From positions 85,497 through 149,496 of the forward strand of contig JAHITX010000001.1 in the NCBI GenBank assembly GCA_018817425.1: 64,000 nucleotides of DNA. Direction: 5' to 3'. Each line of letters starts with the position of its first letter. The first letter of the stretch is position 1. The translations under genes and the position numbers were made by a program. This DNA is from Pseudomonadota bacterium. Its GTDB lineage: Bacteria > Desulfobacterota > Desulfobacteria > Desulfobacterales > RPRI01. The notes under the pieces are model-generated. The model saw nothing but the letters and a program-made list of their open reading frames with translations, was not told the DNA's origin and searched no databases. Below are positions 51,887-61,172 of the stretch, piece by piece.

Positions 51887-54745
51887 TTACCTTAAACTCC
51901 AACGAATTTCAAATAGCTGAACAAGATCTGTTCGCTGCTGCAACTTCCCTTCAATCATCGCGATTAACTCGTCCCGCTGTCGATCAACTTCATCCTGGGC
52001 ATCGAAAAGGGAACGTCGTTTCTGATTGCGTTGTGCTTCCAGGGCTTTGATCTGTTTCTGGCCTGCCAGCTTTTCTTCCAATGTTAGTGCGGCAGTAGCG
52101 GAGCGACGGGCTTCTTTAATCTGCCGGTCCAGCTCTTTTATTTCGCGTTCCAGACCGATTTTGAGGTCATCCGCCCAACCATCCAACTTGTCGGCTTCTG
52201 CTTCGAAAAAACGGGCGTTACGCTCGGATATCTCTTTTTGGATAGCCGCTTGGCGTTGCTGCAAAGTTGCCTCCAAGCCGCCGTTGATCTTTCCGCCGTT
52301 TAAAGTTTTTATTAAATTACCGGGCAGACTGAGCAATCTGGCTGCGGTTTTATCATCCATGTGACGTTCATCATCAGTGACCGCTGCGAGGATAAGGTGG
52401 TCCTCAGCCTGATCAAGGGACTCGACGGTATAGAACCAGGCATTAAGCCAACCGGATTGCCCGATGAAAGGTTCCAGTATCGACACTTTACCGTCGTGCT
52501 GTCCATAGTCGAAGTGGACTTCAGCCGATGGGGTTTGTCGATCTTTGGCTCTGGCGACAATGGCTTCTGCCAAAGGATGGTTGAACCTGTAAAGGTGTGC
52601 TTCGCCGGACCGGCGAGGCAATTCGTAAAGTCCAAGCGGGATCTTGTCAGCCAATTCAGGAAAGGGTTGAGATATCAAACGGAAGATAGCATCTGTTTTA
52701 AATTCAGCGTGCCCGTTTAATTCATGCCGGGTTAACTGCATGAGCATACGTTCGAAATTGTTGAGGTAGGCCTTTGATATCTCATCACGTATCTTTAGCT
52801 TTTCCCTTACTTCATCGTCGAAATTTTCCAGCAGTTGCTGACGCGTACGGGTCATGGCCTCATTGATTTCCAGGCTCAGTTCATGCTGAAGTTCGTCAAA
52901 AGCGGCCTGAATTTCTTCCGGCTTGCGGCAACGCTGGTAGATGGCGACGATCCTTTTTTCAAAATCAACCCCTGATTCTATAGCGCCCAATACTTCATCG
53001 CTGGCCCCGAAAACACCTTCGAAAAGCCGGAACTTCTCGGACAGAAGCTGAAAAACCCTTTTATCGGCAGCGTTTTTGCGATTCAAAAAATTGACCACCA
53101 CTACATCATGCTGCTGACCGTAACGGTGACAGCGTCCGATACGCTGTTCGATGCGTTGGGGATTCCAAGGCAAATCATAGTTTACCACCAGAGAACAGAA
53201 CTGCAAGTTGATGCCCTCTGCGCCCGCCTCTGTGGCGATCATAATATGGCCCTCTTCACGGAAGTAATCCACAAGGGCCGAGCGCATATCCGCCGTTCGT
53301 GACCCGCTGATGCGATCTGTTTCCATGTGTCGCTCGTACCAATTCTTATAGATCTCTCTGGAGCGTTCATCTGTATTGGAACCGTTGAATAATACGATCC
53401 CATCAGCAAAAGGGCTATTCACCAAAAGACGTAGCAAGTAGTTCTGTGTACGCCGTGACTCGGTGAAGATAACTGCTTTTTGGGCTGCACCGATTTCGGC
53501 TGCCTTGGCAAAGGCAATATTAAGCGCTTTGAGCAAAGCCAGTCCTTTGGCATTATGTTCGATTGAGGTGGCCAAACTGGTGAAAGCGTCCAGATCGGCA
53601 ATCTCAAGTTCAATTGCTTTGCGATCGGCTTCGGAAAGTTTTTCAACAGGTTCCTCTTCATCCCATTCATCAGCGGTTAGGTCAAGGGCTTCATAATCCT
53701 GATCCAGCTCATCCGCAAGAGTTTCGGCCAATTCTTCTTTGCATAATTTTGCCTTCAGCCGGTTCGATATGGATATCAGGGCGCCTGCAATAGCAAAGGT
53801 TGATGAAGCTAACAATTTGCGCAGTACAAGTGTCATCAGAGAGCGCTGGCCGGCTGGTAAAGCCTGAAGGTTATCACGCTGTAGATATTCAGAGACCAGG
53901 TGATAGAGTCGGTCTTCACTTTCAGCCGGGGTGAATTCCTCAACAATTGGCAAGCGTTGCGTGTATTTAATATATGGCAGTACCTGGCGGCGCAGGGTGC
54001 GGTGACAAACCGGTTTGAGCCGCATTTTGAGAGTATTGAACACCTGTTCCTGGCTGAGATTGGCAAACTGTTCCCGAAAGCTCTTCAGATCGCCGAAAGT
54101 ATGCTCATCAATGAAACTCACCAGCCCAAAAAGCTCAAGAATTGAATTTTGCAAAGGCGTTGCTGTCAGAAGCAGTTTATTCTTACCGGCAAGGGCGAAC
54201 TTAAGCATACTTGCAATAACATTGGAAGGCTTATAGACATTTCGCAGCCGATGGGCTTCGTCAATTACCACCAAATTCCATAAAACAGCCCGGACGTCCT
54301 CGGCTTTACTTTTAGCAAAATGGTAAGAACAAATGATAATTTCCGATGATTCAAAAGGTCGCAACTCGCCTTGTTTGATAGCAGCATTAAAAGATTTTGT
54401 TTCCAACAGACGGCACGGGAGAAAGAATTTCTCAGTCAGCTCTTGATACCATTGCTTGCGAAGATTAGAGGGTGTGATGACAAGTATGCGCCGTTTTCGC
54501 TCGGCCCATTTCTGTGAAAGCACCAAACCGGCCTCAATGGTTTTTCCCAACCCCACTTCATCAGCCAGCAACGCTCCTTTCGAGAGAGGCGATTTAAATG
54601 CAAACAAAGCGGCATCAATCTGATGGGGGTTCATGTCCACCTGGGCACCTGCAAATGCCACGGTAATCTTTTCAACACTGTCCGGTGGAAAGCGCCTGGT
54701 CAATTCATAGGCAAAATATTTAGCCTGATAGTCGGTAAGACTCAA
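51887..54745 (-). CDS. SNF2/RapA-like DNA translocase-helicase (defence-island type)
   Basis: About 952 residues from TTG 54745, which follows AAGGA by 11 bases and gives the start MSLTDYQAKYFAYELTRR; the frame is open to a TTG at 54892, but that region has a poor protein pattern. SNF2 motifs: LADEVGLGKTIEAGLVL (Walker A), VVIDEAHRLRN, LLLTATPLQNSILELFGLVS, MIATEAGAEGINLQFC, and QRIEQRIGRCHRYGQQHDVV. The C-terminal ~120 residues form a coiled coil rich in Glu, Lys and Arg. Related helicases occur with methyltransferases in DISARM and type III-like defence clusters. No phospholipase or DUF1998 partner is visible, so it is not a canonical DISARM. Confidence 0.85.
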   Translation of the reverse strand: MSLTDYQAKYFAYELTRRFPPDSVEKITVAFAGAQVDMNPHQIDAALFAFKSPLSKGALLADEVGLGKTIEAGLVLSQKWAERKRRILVITPSNLRKQWYQELTEKFFLPCRLLETKSFNAAIKQGELRPFESSEIIICSYHFAKSKAEDVRAVLWNLVVIDEAHRLRNVYKPSNVIASMLKFALAGKNKLLLTATPLQNSILELFGLVSFIDEHTFGDLKSFREQFANLSQEQVFNTLKMRLKPVCHRTLRRQVLPYIKYTQRLPIVEEFTPAESEDRLYHLVSEYLQRDNLQALPAGQRSLMTLVLRKLLASSTFAIAGALISISNRLKAKLCKEELAETLADELDQDYEALDLTADEWDEEEPVEKLSEADRKAIELEIADLDAFTSLATSIEHNAKGLALLKALNIAFAKAAEIGAAQKAVIFTESRRTQNYLLRLLVNSPFADGIVLFNGSNTDERSREIYKNWYERHMETDRISGSRTADMRSALVDYFREEGHIMIATEAGAEGINLQFCSLVVNYDLPWNPQRIEQRIGRCHRYGQQHDVVVVNFLNRKNAADKRVFQLLSEKFRLFEGVFGASDEVLGAIESGVDFEKRIVAIYQRCRKPEEIQAAFDELQHELSLEINEAMTRTRQQLLENFDDEVREKLKIRDEISKAYLNNFERMLMQLTRHELNGHAEFKTDAIFRLISQPFPELADKIPLGLYELPRRSGEAHLYRFNHPLAEAIVARAKDRQTPSAEVHFDYGQHDGKVSILEPFIGQSGWLNAWFYTVESLDQAEDHLILAAVTDDERHMDDKTAARLLSLPGNLIKTLNGGKINGGLEATLQQRQAAIQKEISERNARFFEAEADKLDGWADDLKIGLEREIKELDRQIKEARRSATAALTLEEKLAGQKQIKALEAQRNQKRRSLFDAQDEVDRQRDELIAMIEGKLQQRTDLVQLFEIRWSLR

Positions 54746-54892
54746 AGGTTTGGTTTTCCTTCTTGAGTAATCTATTTTAAAAGTGCGTGCATGCAGATGG
54801 ATCAGTATTTCATTTTCCGGATTTTGGCATTTACGTCCAAGTAAACCAAAACAAACGTGATTACAATATACCTGCCAGCAATCTATTGTCAA

Positions 54893-55571
54893 ACGTTTTA
54901 TCCGGTTATTTTGAAGAGTTAAGCTATCATTATTGAGTCGAAACTATGGTGAGAATAAGAAGCAGAATAAATTGCACTTAAGTTTCTAATATTCATGATT
55001 GTAAACAAAACTTAACACAGAAACTGATCATTTAAGATGTCTTTCCGTAACCACAAAATATCCACCAACCAGAAAACCTTTGATAAGTCTGTAATATTGG
55101 ATTTCTTAAAATAATTCACTGGTACATAAGATATGCGGCGGGCTTACTCTGCCTTTTTCTTTATTGGAATAGTACTTGTGAAGATGCTGAAAATATAACT
55201 TACATTGAATTAAATTCAATATTTTAAAAACACGTCTCGGCTTATCAAGTCTTGTAATCCCCTCTTCCAGGGTAATCACATTTGGATTTTATCTTTTCAC
55301 AACCCCCTTTTATCCCCCTTTTCTAAGGGGGAATTTGAAGATAGTGATCTCCTTCCATTTAATTCCCCCTTAATAAAAGGGGGATAGGGGGTTGTAAATA
55401 GAATATCTGAGCACAGAGCAACTACATTAATTCTAAATGCGGTTGCCCTGACCCCTCTTCTTTTGCTGCCTGTACATTTCCGTTAGGGCATTACGGGCAA
55501 CCTCAGGCTACATGCTGTATCATCAGCTATAAGCGGGGCCCAGAAGTTAAAATCCTTCATAATTTACATAA
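54893..55571. other. Intergenic region at the end of the defence island
   Basis: 679 bases without an intact gene, apart from the hairpin repeat at 55299-55395. Composition is AT-rich and no remnant of a known gene was recognised. Confidence 0.5.
55299..55395. repeat. Hairpin repeat with ACAACCCCC ends (97 bp)
   Basis: Begins ACAACCCCCTTTTATCCCCC and ends with its near-inverse GGGGGATAGGGGGTTGT, with inner CTAAGGGGGAATT and AATTCCCCCTTAAT segments also inverted. The ~97-bp unit folds as one long hairpin. Similar poly-C/poly-G repeats are widespread in deltaproteobacteria. Confidence 0.7.
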
Positions 55572-57758
55572 CTATGCAAACCCCAGAAGCCTTCCTCCCT
55601 GGTAAACACAAAAGGCTGAAACCCAGGCAATTACTGTGCTGTATGTTATGCTGAAAAAAGTCCATTTAAACGAGCCCGTTTCTTTTTTTATCATTGTAAT
55701 GGTAGCAAGACACGGCAAATATAATAATACAAAAACCATCATTGAAAGAGCTGAAAGAGGTGTCATGCCGGAAGAACGCAATGCATTGGACAAGGCATTC
55801 TTGTCATCGGAACCTTCGGCTGAATATAAAACTCCAAGCGTACTTACAACAATCTCTTTTGCAAAAACGCCCGTTAACAATGAAACACTGCCCCGCCAGT
55901 CAATCCCCAATGGCTCAAAAACAGGTGAAACGCCTTTTCCGATTTTACCCATATATGATTTTTCTGTTTTTTCAAGGTTCAATTTTTTCCGGATATCTGC
56001 TATTTCAGCAAGCATTTGTTCATTTAACAATGTTTTATCTTCTTCATTCGCTGAGGCAATTTTTTCCTTAAATGATGCATTAATCTTGTTTATAGTAGAA
56101 GTATAATCTATGGAATAATTAATATTTTTTGGAAAAGATGAAAGAAACCACACAATAATTGAACCGATTAATATAATTTTTCCCATCTTTTTTAAAAACA
56201 TCTTACTTCTGTCCCACATATGAATCATAAGGCTTTTTAGCATTGGCACTCTGTAGGGAGGAAGTTCCATTACAAACGGAGCGTCAACACCTTTTAGAAT
56301 TGTCGAGCGAAAGAGCCTTCCCGATACTATAGAAAGAACAATTCCGAAAAGGTACAGGGAAAATATAACATTCCCGGCTTTTGCGGCAAAAAAGGTCCCT
56401 GCAAGCACAATATAAACCGGAAGTTTCGCAGAACATGACATGAAAGGAGTAATAAGAATTGTTAAAATGCGGTCTTTTTCGCTCTCTAATGTTCTTGTCG
56501 CCATAATAGCCGGAACATTACATCCAAACCCCATAAGCATGGGAATAAAAGATTTCCCATGAAGCCCTATAAGATGCATGATCTTATCCATGAGAAACGC
56601 AGCTCTTGCCATGTAGCCGGTATCTTCAAACAATGCTATGCAGAAAAAAAGTATTAAAATATTAGGCAAAAAGACAATTACACTGCCTACACCTGCAATG
56701 ATGCCGTTTATCAATAAATCCTTAAAAATACTTTCCGGAAGAACACTTTCAAAACCTAAAGAAAGAAGTGCTATCCCTTTATCCAGCCAATCCATCGGGT
56801 AAGCGCCAAGCGAAAAAGTAAGCTGAAACATTGCCCATATAAAGAAAATAAATATTGGAAAACCTATAAATTTGTTTGTAAGAACAAGATCAATATTTCG
56901 TGAAATATCAACTCTGATTTTAGGCGAAATTGTTTGTACTTCCTTAATGATCCCGGATATAAACCCGTATCGTTCATCAGTCATAACGATTTCCGGATCT
57001 TCATCATAAAGGTTTAAAAGATTTTTGCGAAGAGTCTGAACTTCATTGATAATATCAGCTCCTGCATTTCCTGTTTTTTGCACAAAGCGTTCTTTAACAA
57101 TCTTGTCGTCCTCAAGAAGCTTTATTGAAGTCCATCTGGTATTATAATGTAGATTATCTTTTGCTTTATCTTCTATCAGTTCCTGAATTCTTACAATTGC
57201 GTTTTCGATATCTTTACTATATTTAACATTTCTTTTTTCTTTCTTAACAGGGTTTGATTCTGCAAGCTTTATTGCTTCTTTCAACAGATCATCAATCCCT
57301 TCGTTTTTGTTACCCACAGTAAATACAACCGGAACATCAAGAAGTGATGAAAGTTTTTGGGCATCAATCTTGGTTCCATGAGAACGGACTACATCCGCCA
57401 TATTCAGGACAAAAAGGACCTTACCGTCTATTTCTCTTAACTGGGTTGCAAGATAAAGACTTCTTTCAAGATTGGATGAATCTATAATATCAATTACTAC
57501 ATCCGGAGATTCTTCTAAAACAAAATCTCTTGCAACAATCTCTTCTATTGAAAAGGGGGTTAAACTATAAGTTCCGGGCAGATCAACTATTTTAAGATCA
57601 TATCCGAATTTGCTGATGAGGCCTTCTTTTTTTTCTACGGTAACACCGGGCCAGTTCCCGATCTTTTGCCGTGACCCTGTTATATTGTTAAATATCGTAG
57701 TTTTTCCTGAGTTAGGATTACCTGCAAGAGCAATGGTTATATTTTTTTTATCAATCAT
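55572..57758 (-). CDS. feoB: Ferrous iron transporter FeoB
   Basis: 728 residues. N-terminal G domain with AGNPNSGKTTIFNNITG (G1), GNWPGVTVEKKEG (G2), DLPGTYSL (G3) and LNMADVV (G4), a GDI-like helical part, then the membrane domain with Gate motifs: GFGCNVPAIMATRTLESEKD and PFMSCSAKLPVYIVLAGTFF. The C-terminal helices include MVFVLLYLPCLATITMI. It imports Fe2+ through the inner membrane using GTP. Its start lies 6 bases after feoA, so the three genes (Fur-FeoA, feoA, feoB) form an operon. Confidence 0.95.
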   Translation of the reverse strand: MIDKKNITIALAGNPNSGKTTIFNNITGSRQKIGNWPGVTVEKKEGLISKFGYDLKIVDLPGTYSLTPFSIEEIVARDFVLEESPDVVIDIIDSSNLERSLYLATQLREIDGKVLFVLNMADVVRSHGTKIDAQKLSSLLDVPVVFTVGNKNEGIDDLLKEAIKLAESNPVKKEKRNVKYSKDIENAIVRIQELIEDKAKDNLHYNTRWTSIKLLEDDKIVKERFVQKTGNAGADIINEVQTLRKNLLNLYDEDPEIVMTDERYGFISGIIKEVQTISPKIRVDISRNIDLVLTNKFIGFPIFIFFIWAMFQLTFSLGAYPMDWLDKGIALLSLGFESVLPESIFKDLLINGIIAGVGSVIVFLPNILILFFCIALFEDTGYMARAAFLMDKIMHLIGLHGKSFIPMLMGFGCNVPAIMATRTLESEKDRILTILITPFMSCSAKLPVYIVLAGTFFAAKAGNVIFSLYLFGIVLSIVSGRLFRSTILKGVDAPFVMELPPYRVPMLKSLMIHMWDRSKMFLKKMGKIILIGSIIVWFLSSFPKNINYSIDYTSTINKINASFKEKIASANEEDKTLLNEQMLAEIADIRKKLNLEKTEKSYMGKIGKGVSPVFEPLGIDWRGSVSLLTGVFAKEIVVSTLGVLYSAEGSDDKNALSNALRSSGMTPLSALSMMVFVLLYLPCLATITMIKKETGSFKWTFFSITYSTVIAWVSAFCVYQGGRLLGFA

Positions 57759-57764
57759 GCATTC

Positions 57765-57992
57765 CTACTCTGATTTTTCGACTGTAATCTGTGCCGCTTC
57801 TTCCACCCGTAAAGATATATGATAATTTTTTACAACCAGTTCCAAAGGATCTTTTAGAGGTGCATATTTTTCTATATATATCTTAGAGCCTTTTACTATT
57901 CCCATTTCAAGAATTCTTCTTCTCAAAGCTCCGTTACCGGCTATCTTGATAATTATACCGGTTTCCCCTTCCTTTAACTCACTAAGCAACAT
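57765..57992 (-). CDS. feoA: Ferrous iron transport protein FeoA
   Basis: 75 residues from ATG 57992, chosen for AGGAG 8 bases upstream; an earlier start at 58025 would run into the Fur-FeoA gene. SH3-like fold: LSELKEGETGIIIKIAGNGA, RRRILEMGIVKGSKI, APLKDPLELVVKNYHISLR. FeoA is a small cytoplasmic partner thought to regulate FeoB. A second FeoA domain is fused to the Fur-like protein upstream. Confidence 0.9.
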   Translation of the reverse strand: MLLSELKEGETGIIIKIAGNGALRRRILEMGIVKGSKIYIEKYAPLKDPLELVVKNYHISLRVEEAAQITVEKSE

Positions 57993-58002
57993 AAACAAAC
58001 TC

Positions 58003-58683
58003 CTATTTTTTGACAGGTTCAACAATTATTTTTTGCGCAAGACCCTGTCCTATTGCGTACCGGCTGGATTTTGATGCAACGACAACCTGACCTTTGGCAA
58101 CTTTAGTTATAACTTCAATCTCATCATCAGGCCTGATTCCCATACTAAGCAACCTCATACGTGCACCGGCCCCTCCGGTAATATCCTTAATCATCAAGCG
58201 CTCGCCAGGTCTTGCCTTTGATAAAGGCATTAAAGATGCCCTTTCTTTTAAACATTGGGAACAGATTCCATAAAGTTCCATTTTATGCTGAAGCATGTGA
58301 AATCCATGAGCTGAGGCAATTTTGATTTGTAAATTTTCTATTTCATCTTCTTCAAATTCGATAATATTTTTGCATTTTATGCATATCATATGATCGTGAT
58401 GCTGCCCCAAATGCCTGTGTTCATAGCGTATTATGCCGTTATCAAATTTATTTTTAGAGGCAAACCCAAGCTTGCACATCAAATTTAAGGTATCTTTCAC
58501 AAATGAATTATCAAGATTATGCCCATTATCATTGAGCATTTTTGTAAGCTCTTGAGATGTCAGATGATTTTCAGTCTGAAGAAAGGTATCTAAAACTTTA
58601 AATCGTTCTTCAAAATTATCAATATTTCCCTCTTTGAAGAATTTTTCAAATTGTTTTTTTTCCTGTTTATGAGTTTTTTTCAT
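58003..58683 (-). CDS. Fur-family regulator fused to a C-terminal FeoA domain
   Basis: 226 residues. The first ~150 are a Fur-type regulator: winged helix with LTKMLNDNGHNLDNSFVKDT, the metal-binding RYEHRHLGQHHDHMICIKCK with His cluster and CxxC, and a second Cys pair GICSQC. The last ~75 are a FeoA/SH3 domain: LSKARPGERLMIKDITGGAG, ARMRLLSMGIRPDDEIEVI, and AIGQGLAQKIIVEP. In DtxR/IdeR-type regulators a C-terminal SH3 domain is common, but in Fur it is unusual. It probably senses iron and controls its own operon with feoA and feoB. Confidence 0.85.
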   Translation of the reverse strand: MKKTHKQEKKQFEKFFKEGNIDNFEERFKVLDTFLQTENHLTSQELTKMLNDNGHNLDNSFVKDTLNLMCKLGFASKNKFDNGIIRYEHRHLGQHHDHMICIKCKNIIEFEEDEIENLQIKIASAHGFHMLQHKMELYGICSQCLKERASLMPLSKARPGERLMIKDITGGAGARMRLLSMGIRPDDEIEVITKVAKGQVVVASKSSRYAIGQGLAQKIIVEPVKK

Positions 58684-58743
58684 ATATGTTCCATAGTGGA
58701 TTTACAGCTTTGTTTGAAAGGAAATATGAAACAATAAATCAAG

Positions 58744-58989
58744 CTATTTGGAATATCCCGGGATATTATAGGTGGTACATGATCCGCTCGAACATGCTCT
58801 GGTCTGAGTACCGGAAGATTCATTTCCTGCTGATCCGGCACCCATACTGAAATTTGTTGTGCTTATTACCCTCTCAAAATCCTCACTATTGCATTTTGGG
58901 CATTTAAGCTGGGCCTCTTCCTCTTTGTTCATAAGGATCAATTCAAAAAATTCATCACATTTCAAACATTTAAACTCATATATTGGCAT
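58744..58989 (-). CDS. FmdB-family small zinc-ribbon protein
   Basis: 81 residues from ATG 58989, supported by AAGGAG upstream; an earlier start lacks one. MPIYEFKCLKCDEFFELIL starts the ribbon, the second pair is LKCPKCNSEDFERVI, and the C-terminus is Ser/Gly/Thr-rich with a Cys pair (ACSSGSC). FmdB-type proteins are short predicted regulators or zinc-ribbon proteins. It is codirectional with, and 60 bases upstream of, the Fur-FeoA gene, but it may be separate. Confidence 0.82.
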   Translation of the reverse strand: MPIYEFKCLKCDEFFELILMNKEEEAQLKCPKCNSEDFERVISTTNFSMGAGSAGNESSGTQTRACSSGSCTTYNIPGYSK

Positions 58990-59142
58990 TGCAGCACTCC
59001 TTAATTCTTTGAACACACTAAATCTCTAAATAACATATTTGTATTTATTACCACTATTAACCTATTGTCAAGTAATAGAAAAATCAAAGTGCTATATCAA
59101 ACAGATAGAGATAGTATAAATACGTTCCTTTTTTCATTTCAT

Positions 59143-59799
59143 TCAGTTTATACCCTTTCGTAAAGAACTGATATGTTCTTCACTGCCGATAATATAAAGG
59201 ATATCACTATCTTTTAAGATAAATTCACCATCAGGAATTACAACTCTTTCCGGAATAATTTCTCGGATCATTACAATTTGAATCTGGTATCGGTTTCTTA
59301 ACATTAAGTCCTTTAGTTTTTTACCACGCCATTCAAACGGAGGACTTACCTCAATCAAACTGAATCCTTCGGTAAGCGGGATATACTTTAAAAAATTTGG
59401 AGAAGCGATTGTATGTGCCATTTGTTCCGCCAAATCACGCTCGGGGAAAATAATATGCGTTGCCCCGATTTTCTCCAATATTTTAGAATGATCCTCACTA
59501 AGAGCTTTGGCTATAATATTTTTAATATTTAATTCTTTCATATAAAGCGTAATTAATACGCTGACATCCATTTTGCTGCCTACGGAAATAACAACCGTAT
59601 CAAAATCAGTGATACCCAACTTCATTAAAAAACTCTTATCCTTTGCATCACCGATTACAGCTTTTCTTACATACGGTTTAACCTGATTCACCAGTTCTTC
59701 TTTAATTTCAATAGCCATTATATTAAAACCTTGTGAACTTAATGACTTGCAAAGATAAAAACCGAAACTATTAAGACCAATTATAGCTATATTTTTCAT
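59143..59799 (-). CDS. KtrA/TrkA-type potassium-uptake regulatory subunit (RCK)
   Basis: 218 residues: RCK-N Rossmann domain (AIIGLNSFGFYLCKSLSSQG; the Gly loop has Asn in the third position of GLNSFG), EIKEELVNQV, AVIGDAKDKSFLMKLGI, then RCK-C (PEGEFILKDSDILYIIGSEE type, here PDGEFILKDSDILYIIGS). It binds nucleotide (NAD or ATP) and gates the membrane subunit. It is 5 bases downstream of the trkH/ktrB gene and follows recN in the same run. Confidence 0.9.
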   Translation of the reverse strand: MKNIAIIGLNSFGFYLCKSLSSQGFNIMAIEIKEELVNQVKPYVRKAVIGDAKDKSFLMKLGITDFDTVVISVGSKMDVSVLITLYMKELNIKNIIAKALSEDHSKILEKIGATHIIFPERDLAEQMAHTIASPNFLKYIPLTEGFSLIEVSPPFEWRGKKLKDLMLRNRYQIQIVMIREIIPERVVIPDGEFILKDSDILYIIGSEEHISSLRKGIN

Positions 59800-59804
59800 A
59801 ACAA

Positions 59805-61172
59805 TTACCCCACTAAAATATTATCTTCTGCATATTGAACATCTTGTTCATCTTTAGTTGCTATAACAACGGCTAAAGTTAAAGGCCCGACTCTGCCTAT
59901 AAGCATTACTATCGTTATTAATATACGGCTAATTGAAGAAAGTTCCGGTGTTATCCCGGCAGAAAGACCCACAGTACCAAAAGCGGAAATAACTTCAAAA
60001 ATAATTTTAATAAATAACGTCCCATTATCTGCAAAAGGTGTATTATGAAACTCCGCAACTAAAACTAAAAAAGAAAAAATGATTACGGTTAGAATAGCAA
60101 AAACAACAAGCACTATTGCTTTTGAAATCACTCTAAAAGGCAAGGTACTGTAAAACAAATTTACGTTTTTTGACCCTTTGATTTTAGATTTTACGAATGC
60201 AAATATAACTGCCAGGGTAGCCGTTTTGATACCGCCACCACAGGATGCCGGGGATGCGCCAATGAACATAAGACTTGCGATAACAAATAATGAAGGCATG
60301 GATATGGCGGATATATCAATCGTATTAAAACCGGCCGTACGTGCAGTTACGGATTGAAACAAAGATGAAAGAAATTTTGTAAACAGGTTATATCCTTTCA
60401 TTGAAACTTCATATTCAAAAATAAACAGAAAAACTGCCCCTATAATTATAAGTAAAAAAGAATATAAAAGAACAACTCTGGAATGAAGGGATAGTTTGTA
60501 AAAAGTGAAACCTTTTTTACGGAGCTTATAAATTTCATATATCACAATAAATCCGATACCGCCGCTTACTATCAACAACATAATTATTAAATTAACAAAT
60601 ATATCAGAACGATAAGCAGTCAAACTATCAGGGAAAGTACTGAAACCGGCATTGCAGAAAGCGGAAATCGAGTGAAATACGGCTGTGAAAAAAGCTTGGC
60701 CTAAAGGCATATCAAAAAGAAAACGGATTGTTAAAAGAAATACTCCAATAGCCTCAAACGAGAATGTAAATATAAATACCGATTTTAGGAGTGCCCCGAT
60801 ATCAATCGTATCAAAAAAGGCTAAAGTTTCCTGAATAATCTCCCTGCTTCCGATTCCGAATCTGCCGCGCAAAAAAAACAGCAGAAGAGTTGAAAAAGAC
60901 ATTATTCCCAAACCGCCTATTTGAATAAGAACAAGAATTATAATTTGGCCTGTTAGTGAAAAATAGGTTCCTGTGTCTACTACAACTAATCCGGTAACAC
61001 AGGTAGCAGAAGTTGAAGTAAAAAGAGAATCTACAAAATTTAACGCCAAACCGGTTGAAGCAAACGGACATGATAATAAATACGCTCCGATTAAAATAAC
61101 GCTTACAAAACTTAATGTAACTAAAGCCTGCGGGCTTAATTGGGAAAAAGAAAATTTATATGATTTTTTCAT
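59805..61172 (-). CDS. KtrB/TrkH-type potassium transporter membrane subunit
   Basis: 455 residues with eight or more helices in four MPM repeats. The filter/pore segments are SLFTSTSATCVTGLVVVDTG, FHSISAFCNAGFSTF, FQSVTARTAGFNTIDISA and VISAFGTVGLSAGI, each with a conserved Gly. The first filter glycine (TGL) and the RTAGFNT motif are typical of KtrB. It imports K+ (with Na+ or H+) together with the KtrA-like subunit encoded next. Its start overlaps the recN stop by 4 bases. Confidence 0.92.
   Translation of the reverse strand: MKKSYKFSFSQLSPQALVTLSFVSVILIGAYLLSCPFASTGLALNFVDSLFTSTSATCVTGLVVVDTGTYFSLTGQIIILVLIQIGGLGIMSFSTLLLFFLRGRFGIGSREIIQETLAFFDTIDIGALLKSVFIFTFSFEAIGVFLLTIRFLFDMPLGQAFFTAVFHSISAFCNAGFSTFPDSLTAYRSDIFVNLIIMLLIVSGGIGFIVIYEIYKLRKKGFTFYKLSLHSRVVLLYSFLLIIIGAVFLFIFEYEVSMKGYNLFTKFLSSLFQSVTARTAGFNTIDISAISMPSLFVIASLMFIGASPASCGGGIKTATLAVIFAFVKSKIKGSKNVNLFYSTLPFRVISKAIVLVVFAILTVIIFSFLVLVAEFHNTPFADNGTLFIKIIFEVISAFGTVGLSAGITPELSSISRILITIVMLIGRVGPLTLAVVIATKDEQDVQYAEDNILVG

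Noticed and set aside
53046..54745. SNF2 gene as a DISARM drmD member
   Set aside because: No drmA, drmB, drmC or DUF1998 gene in the island; the methyltransferase and Res pair is type III-like.
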